A stretch of DNA of 64,000 nt. Origin: UBA9926 sp038131595 (GTDB lineage Bacteria; Pseudomonadota; Gammaproteobacteria; Pseudomonadales; Azotimanducaceae). Made by a program: the position numbers and the translations under genes. The notes beneath the pieces were generated by a model. That model worked only from the letters and a program-made list of their open reading frames with translations, ran no database searches and had not been told where the DNA came from. This document shows, piece after piece, positions 59,331 to 64,000 of this stretch. The first letter of the stretch is position 1; each line of letters opens with the position of its first letter. The stretch spans positions 34,560 to 98,559 of the forward strand of contig JAYPPR010000005.1 of assembly GCA_038131595.1 (NCBI GenBank), read 5' to 3'.

Positions 59331-60365
59331 CTAAGCCACCATGTCTTGAAGCCCATAAGCGCGTGCTGCAGTGCCGGCGAACAAATCCACCTTTTCATCC
59401 GCCGATGCGCTCTCTGCGATTCGCTTAAACGCGTTCCAGCAGACCTGATAACTGCACCAACGCTTCTGCACAGGAAAGTTAGACTCGAACATACAGCGCT
59501 TCGCACCAAACATTTCAATAGATGAGTGAAGCCAGGGCCGCCAGGCTTCCGCTACCTCAATGGAAGAAGGAGGCATCGAGCGGTCACCCTCGAAACTCGG
59601 CATGCGGATGGGGAGCGCACCGAGCTTAACCAGCACGTTGTCGCGCTGACTAAGGCTCGACATTTGCTCGTGCCATTCCGAAAAAACGTCATCCGCTTTA
59701 CCCCGGTAAGGTCCACCTAATATGGGGGAACCCACATGGTTCAAGACAATAGTGAGGTCAGGGTAGCGATCAGCGACTGCAGCAACTTCATGGATCTGGG
59801 TGTGATAAAGCCAGCAATCTAACGTCAAGCCTTCCTCATTTAAAACGCCAATGGCATCGATCACTTGCGGGTGGAGCAGGAGGCCCCGATTCGCCGCCAC
59901 GTTGCCAACGCGTTCGTCTTCATGCCAGCCGCTTGATAGCCTCACGCCTCGAAAGCATCCGCCCGAGGCATGCTGATGCTGCTCGATGAGGCCTCTCACA
60001 GCGCGCCCTAATGTTAGATCAACGTTGCCGAACATGGCCGCGCATGCTCGCGCAGGCCCGAACTCACCGCTTGCGCTCATCGCGGCCTGACCACGGACAA
60101 ATTCCGTTTCTCCTATGGAGCGAAATTCTGCTGGCCCCTCCGCTCGATACATGGAGTGGCACTCTGCATAAACGGTTGCAACGACGTTGTGCCCGCTTGC
60201 TAAATCCCGCGCCAGTTCTGGCATCAAGTAGGTGTAACCATTTCTGAGCCACAGGTGATGGTGCGGGTCGATGATGGCTAGGTCTGGCTCTAGGATCTCC
60301 TCAATGACCTGGGAGAGCCATTCATCATCTGGCGCTGTTTGACCTGTGTTTGCAACCATACTCAT
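59331..60365 (-). CDS. Amidohydrolase family (amidohydrolase 2) protein
   Basis: 344 residues. TIM-barrel metal hydrolase/decarboxylase: DLAIIDPHHHLWLRNGY (His-x-His metal ligands), VVATVYAECHSMY, CFRGVRLSSGW, VLNHVGSPILGG and MFESNFPVQ (a late metal ligand Asp/Asn position). This subfamily includes lactone hydrolases and ACMSD-like decarboxylases. Likely breaks down a cyclic intermediate. Oriented as its neighbours, the CmcJ-like and aldehyde dehydrogenase genes. Confidence 0.88.
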   Translation of the reverse strand: MSMVANTGQTAPDDEWLSQVIEEILEPDLAIIDPHHHLWLRNGYTYLMPELARDLASGHNVVATVYAECHSMYRAEGPAEFRSIGETEFVRGQAAMSASGEFGPARACAAMFGNVDLTLGRAVRGLIEQHQHASGGCFRGVRLSSGWHEDERVGNVAANRGLLLHPQVIDAIGVLNEEGLTLDCWLYHTQIHEVAAVADRYPDLTIVLNHVGSPILGGPYRGKADDVFSEWHEQMSSLSQRDNVLVKLGALPIRMPSFEGDRSMPPSSIEVAEAWRPWLHSSIEMFGAKRCMFESNFPVQKRWCSYQVCWNAFKRIAESASADEKVDLFAGTAARAYGLQDMVA

Positions 60366-60668
60366 CTCTCATGAATGGACTAAACTTCTCGATGGCTCGA
60401 TCCAATTTAGTGGCAAATATTGCATCAGCCCCAATCTTTCGCCCGACGCCATTCCGCTGAGGGAGTTCGCCTATCGAAAGAGCAGTTAAAGATTAGAAGT
60501 CGGCGGATGCTAGAGATATCTACTTTGAAACAAAAAATTACAGTCGGTATCTGTTAGACAGTCGACTACCCACGCAATCGCGGTGGGTAGAGGCGACCCT
60601 ATAACGTGGCGGACCTCACAAGCGCCAGGCTGCCAACTCCTTGACGCGTGGCGCCCGCTCAAGCCCGA
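60366..60668. other. 303-base gap with CTACCCAC/GTGGGTAG hairpin
   Basis: Upstream of the amidohydrolase gene and downstream of the aldehyde dehydrogenase gene. It holds a perfect 8-bp stem, CTACCCAC (60566-60573) with GTGGGTAG (60583-60590), loop of 9; no T-run on either side, so it is at best a weak terminator for the aldehyde dehydrogenase operon. No coding frame supported. Confidence 0.5.
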
Positions 60669-62111
60669 TCAGTCCGGCGGAGTGCGTATGACTAGGTTTC
60701 GTATCTCAGTCATATCCTCCATTGCAAACTGAATACCCTCGCGACCGATACCAGAGTCTTTGACGCCACCGTAAGGCATATTGTCCACGCGATACGACGG
60801 AACATCGCCAACCACGACGCCACCTACTTCTAATTGATCCCACGCTTGCTGGACCTTATAGAAATCTCGGGTAAAGATGCCTGCTTGCAGGCCAAATTTA
60901 CTATCGTTGACCATATCAATGGCTTCATCCCAGGTGGAAAACTTCTGCAGTACAGCAGCTGGCCCAAAGGCTTCCTCAGTACACAAATCTTGATCGAGGG
61001 GTACGTTTTCCATCAGCGTTGCATCCAGCATCGCACCCTCTCGAGAGCCACCGCAAAGGATTGTGCCGCCTGCTGCGGCCGCCGACTCAATCCAGCCGTG
61101 AAGCCGAGCGGCTTCGCCCTCCGAGATCATCGGCCCTATGAAGGTTTCTCTAAGCTTAGGATCACCTTTGACCAAGCTTGAGGTCCTCGAAACCAGTTTG
61201 TCTCTCACTTCCTCATAGACATCTTCGTGGATCATAATTCGCTGCACGCCGATGCACGATTGACCGCTCTGGTAAAAAGCACCAAAAATAATTCGATTCA
61301 CCGCGTCGTCTAAATTTTTTGTATCCGCGTCGACGACTACGGCAGCATTTCCCCCTAGCTCCAACACCACCTTCTTTTTTCCGCAACGGGCTTTTAAGTC
61401 CCAGCCCACCCCAGGTGAACCTGTGAACGACAGGAGCTTCAATCGATCGTCTACCGTGAATAAGTCAGCACCATCGCGGGAACAAGCAAGAATCGAGAAA
61501 GCGCCTTCTGGCAAATCGGTTTCTGCCAGAATCTCTCCCATAATGATTGCACCCAAGGGTGTCCTAGATGCAGGTTTCATTACAAATGGGCACCCCACCG
61601 CGAGCGCAGGGGCAATCTTATGAGCCGCTAGATTCAGCGGAAAATTAAACGGGGAAATAAACGAGCAAGGGCCTATTGGTACTCGCTTCCACATACCCTG
61701 ATACCCCTCGGCCCGCGCTGAGATATCTAATGCCTGCAGCTCTCCTCGTACACGGGTGGCCTCCTCCGCGGCAATCTGGAATGTGTCGATCAGGCGACTA
61801 ACCTCCCCCTCAGCATCGGTAATTGGTTTCCCGGCTTCGATGCAAACGCCATAGAGAGCTCATCAAACCGCTCCCTAAAACGACTGACACAGTGCTCCAA
61901 TATCTCTCTTTTTTTGTAAGAGGGCATTCCTCGCCATGGGGTCTGTCGCACGAACGGCACCCGCAATCCCCTCATCAATCGCTGTCGCATCCGCAAGCGC
62001 ACAGCGAGTCGCTATCTCGCCTGTGTATTTGTCCGTAACCTCCAGATTCTCGTTCGCATACACAGCCTTGTTATTTAAATAATAGGGGTATGCTTCCTGA
62101 AGTACTGACAT
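60669..62111 (-). CDS. NAD-dependent aldehyde dehydrogenase, two opposite frameshifts
   Basis: ALDH superfamily. The start at 62111 has AGGAGAAAGAAT (MSVLQEAYPYYLNNKAVYA). One extra base near 61927 (AGGAATGCCC) shifts the frame into MPSYKKREILEHCVSRFRERF; a lost base near 61842 restores the original frame at IEAGKPITDAEGEVSRL, so the middle ~85 bases are read in another frame and the nominal frame hits TAG. The rest is intact to 60669: KRVPIGPCSFISPFNFP, catalytic Glu in VLELGGNAAV, Cys in SGQSCIGVQ, DVPSYRVDNMPYGGVKDSG. Co-directional with the ThDP enzyme 56 bases upstream; could form a pyruvate-derived aldehyde pathway. Confidence 0.82.
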
Positions 62112-62167
62112 ATTCTTTCTCCTCAACTGCTAGGCAATCTTCTCTTTTGTCTCTGTCGTGAGCGCTC

Positions 62168-63820
62168 CTATATCGCCGCCGACTGCTCCTTTATCTCGCG
62201 GTTTAGGATTCTGTCATTGTCAACGTAATCCACAGGACAATCGATCAAATGCACTCCAGGAGTAGTCAAGGCCGTTTCTAAAATGCCGGGCAGCATATCT
62301 GCCGACTCCACCCTATGACCAATACCGCCATACGACTCTACATATTTCACAAAATCAGGATTGCCGTACTGCAGGCCCCAGTCGTCAAACCCCATATTGG
62401 CCTGCTTCCAACGAATCATTCCGTAGGAATTGTCATTGAGGATGAGGACGGCGATGTTCATCTTTTCGCGAACAGCGGTCTCGAGTTCCTGCGAGTTCAT
62501 CATAAAGCCGCCGTCGCCGCAGACCGCAAGCACTTTACGATCGGGATGGACCATGTGCGCAGCCATTGCAGATGGCAATCCAGCTCCCATGGTCGCTAAA
62601 GCGTTATCCAGCAGCACGGTGTTCGGCTGATGAGCGCGATAGTTCCTCGCAAACCAAATCTTGTAGACACCATTGTCCAAACAAATAATTCCATCATCAG
62701 GCATAACATCGCGGACCACTTTCACCACGCGCTGCGGGTAACAGGGGAACCGCATATCCTCTGTGCCCTCCAAGATGTTGGCATCGTGGTGCTCTCGAAC
62801 ACTCATCATCCGTGAGAAATCCCAACCGGCTTCATCACTCGTTTTGACCTGATTTTTCATTTGCCAAATCGAGTTACCCACATCGCCAATTACCTCGACC
62901 TGCGGGAAATAGACAGGATCCACTTCCGCCGTGTTGTAAGAAATGTGGATGACTTCTGTTCCGCCTTTGGACATGAAAAACGGCGGCTTCTCGATCACGT
63001 CGTGCCCAATGTTTAGGATTAAATCTGCTGCTTCAATGGCGCGATGAACGAAATCGGCTGCCGAGAGCGCCGCGCAGCCCATAAAAAGAGGATGTCTTTC
63101 GTCCACGACACCTTTGCCTAGCTGAGTGGTGATAAAGGGAATCCCGGTTTTATCGATGAATTCGGTCAACATTTTTGACGTCATTTTTCGATTGCCGCCG
63201 GCTCCTATAATAATGATTGGAGATTTGGCTGCGTGGATCTTCTGCAGCGCTCGGTCAATAGCCTTTTCTTCAGCAATAGGCCGGCGAACCACCGAAGCTG
63301 GAATAGGTCGCTCTTCTGTTTGCTCATCAGCAATGTCTTCGGGGAGCTCAATATGCACAGCACCCGGCTTTTCTTCCTCAGCAATGCGGTAAGCTTCTCG
63401 TATTCGGGATGGAATGTTGTCGCCAGCGACCAACGATACCGCATACTTTGTGATGGGCTTCATCATCTCCACAACATCAAGAATTTGAAACCGACCCTGC
63501 TTGGACTTTTTAACCGGCTTTTGCCCGGTGACCATCATCATAGGCATACCGCCTAACTGCGCGTAAGCGGCAGCGGTCGTGAAATTCGTCGCCCCGGGAC
63601 CGAGAGTAGAGACACAAACACCGGTTTTCCCCGTTAAGCGGCCATACACAGCCGCCATAAATCCCGCGCCTTGTTCATGCCTGGTCAAAATCAACTTGAT
63701 CTTGCTGGATCTGCTAAGGCTATCTAGGAAATCAAGGTTTTCCTCACCTGGAATGCCGAACACATACTCGCAACCTTCAGCTTCCAAACACTCGATAAAT
63801 AAGTCTGATGCCTTTGTCAT
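62168..63820 (-). CDS. Acetolactate synthase large subunit-like ThDP enzyme
   Basis: 550 residues. ThDP-dependent IlvB family: YVFGIPGEENLDFLDSL with the catalytic Glu of the ThDP ylide region (LTRHEQGAGFMA), GPGATNFTTAAAYAQLGGMP, the second ThDP domain GDGGFMMNSQELETAVR with Mg ligands Asp/Asn (...NDNSYGMIRWKQ). No regulatory IlvH gene, so it is probably not the branched-chain enzyme; a catabolic acetolactate synthase, glyoxylate/sulfoacetaldehyde-type carboligase or benzaldehyde-lyase-like enzyme is possible. Paired with the aldehyde dehydrogenase downstream. Confidence 0.88.
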   Translation of the reverse strand: MTKASDLFIECLEAEGCEYVFGIPGEENLDFLDSLSRSSKIKLILTRHEQGAGFMAAVYGRLTGKTGVCVSTLGPGATNFTTAAAYAQLGGMPMMMVTGQKPVKKSKQGRFQILDVVEMMKPITKYAVSLVAGDNIPSRIREAYRIAEEEKPGAVHIELPEDIADEQTEERPIPASVVRRPIAEEKAIDRALQKIHAAKSPIIIIGAGGNRKMTSKMLTEFIDKTGIPFITTQLGKGVVDERHPLFMGCAALSAADFVHRAIEAADLILNIGHDVIEKPPFFMSKGGTEVIHISYNTAEVDPVYFPQVEVIGDVGNSIWQMKNQVKTSDEAGWDFSRMMSVREHHDANILEGTEDMRFPCYPQRVVKVVRDVMPDDGIICLDNGVYKIWFARNYRAHQPNTVLLDNALATMGAGLPSAMAAHMVHPDRKVLAVCGDGGFMMNSQELETAVREKMNIAVLILNDNSYGMIRWKQANMGFDDWGLQYGNPDFVKYVESYGGIGHRVESADMLPGILETALTTPGVHLIDCPVDYVDNDRILNREIKEQSAAI

Positions 63821-64000
63821 AGAAGGTTTCCTAATCTTGTTCTGACTACCTTTATACCCATCGCATTACTCGAATGCACGTGCTACTCCTGGCTTTCAAT
63901 TGTTTTCAGGAGAATTGCGAGATTCAAGTTTTGGACCTGAACCTCCCAAACACGCCAAGTAAACAATCAAACCCCGTTGTACTTCGCGATCACTCACTGT
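63821..64000. other. Upstream region of the ThDP enzyme, window end
   Basis: 180 bases with AGGAAAC-like Shine-Dalgarno just before 63820 and AT-rich words further upstream that may hold the promoter. No gene visible before the window ends. Confidence 0.4.

Overview
The window is one stretch of a free-living, probably marine, gammaproteobacterial chromosome. Evidence for this is the Pseudomonas-like gene order dcd–mrp–metG–rnf–nth, a classical smc–zipA–ligA operon, class II pyrC, rnt and grxD, and a right half rich in acyl-CoA, Rieske and TauD-type catabolic enzymes typical of oligotrophic marine lineages such as the OM60/NOR5 or SAR92 type. That lineage assignment is inference; there is no rRNA or tRNA gene in the window to anchor it.

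Layout. 0-5 kb: a partial AI-2E/PerM-type transporter, DUF2066 and DUF3108 envelope proteins, dcd and mrp. 5-11.4 kb: metG, interrupted by one frameshift, then a tightly overlapped rnfABDGE-nth operon. This operon has no rnfC; instead the C-terminal 2x[4Fe-4S] part of RnfC is fused to the end of RnfB. 11.4-24 kb: argG, pyrC, rnt, grxD, an orphan hydantoinase-B protein, argD, glpK, a GH20 glycosidase and a thiolase. 23-30 kb: alpha/beta hydrolase, acyl-CoA dehydrogenase, CDGSH protein, a PepSY/response-regulator/histidine-kinase operon and a glycine-zipper protein. 30-41 kb: glycerate kinase-like protein with dinG, a broken transglycosylase, and ligA–zipA–smc. 41-50.6 kb: serine hydrolases, a phosphoesterase, a PHP protein, a split MaoC hydratase, a DsbA-like protein, a DUF35/thiolase-like pair that resembles steroid side-chain retro-aldolases, coaE and a companion protein. 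50.8-63.8 kb: an accessory catabolic region with SDR, ecdysteroid-kinase-like phosphotransferase, Rieske oxygenase, GST, TauD, isopropylmalate-dehydrogenase-like enzyme, CmcJ-like oxidoreductase, amidohydrolase, a twice-frameshifted aldehyde dehydrogenase and an IlvB-like ThDP enzyme.

Two things stand out. First, the Rnf complex appears to have lost its NADH/FMN module while keeping the RnfC iron-sulfur wire as a RnfB–RnfC fusion. Second, intergenic DNA is full of tandem duplications with units of 11 to 108 bp. Four of them start inside, or at the stop codon of, a gene and extend downstream as a ladder of decaying copies of the gene end. Three AT-rich spacers carry T-tracts phased at about 10-14 bp. 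Several indel frameshifts (metG, the DsbA-like gene, the aldehyde dehydrogenase) sit in otherwise well-conserved genes and could be either sequence errors or real decay.
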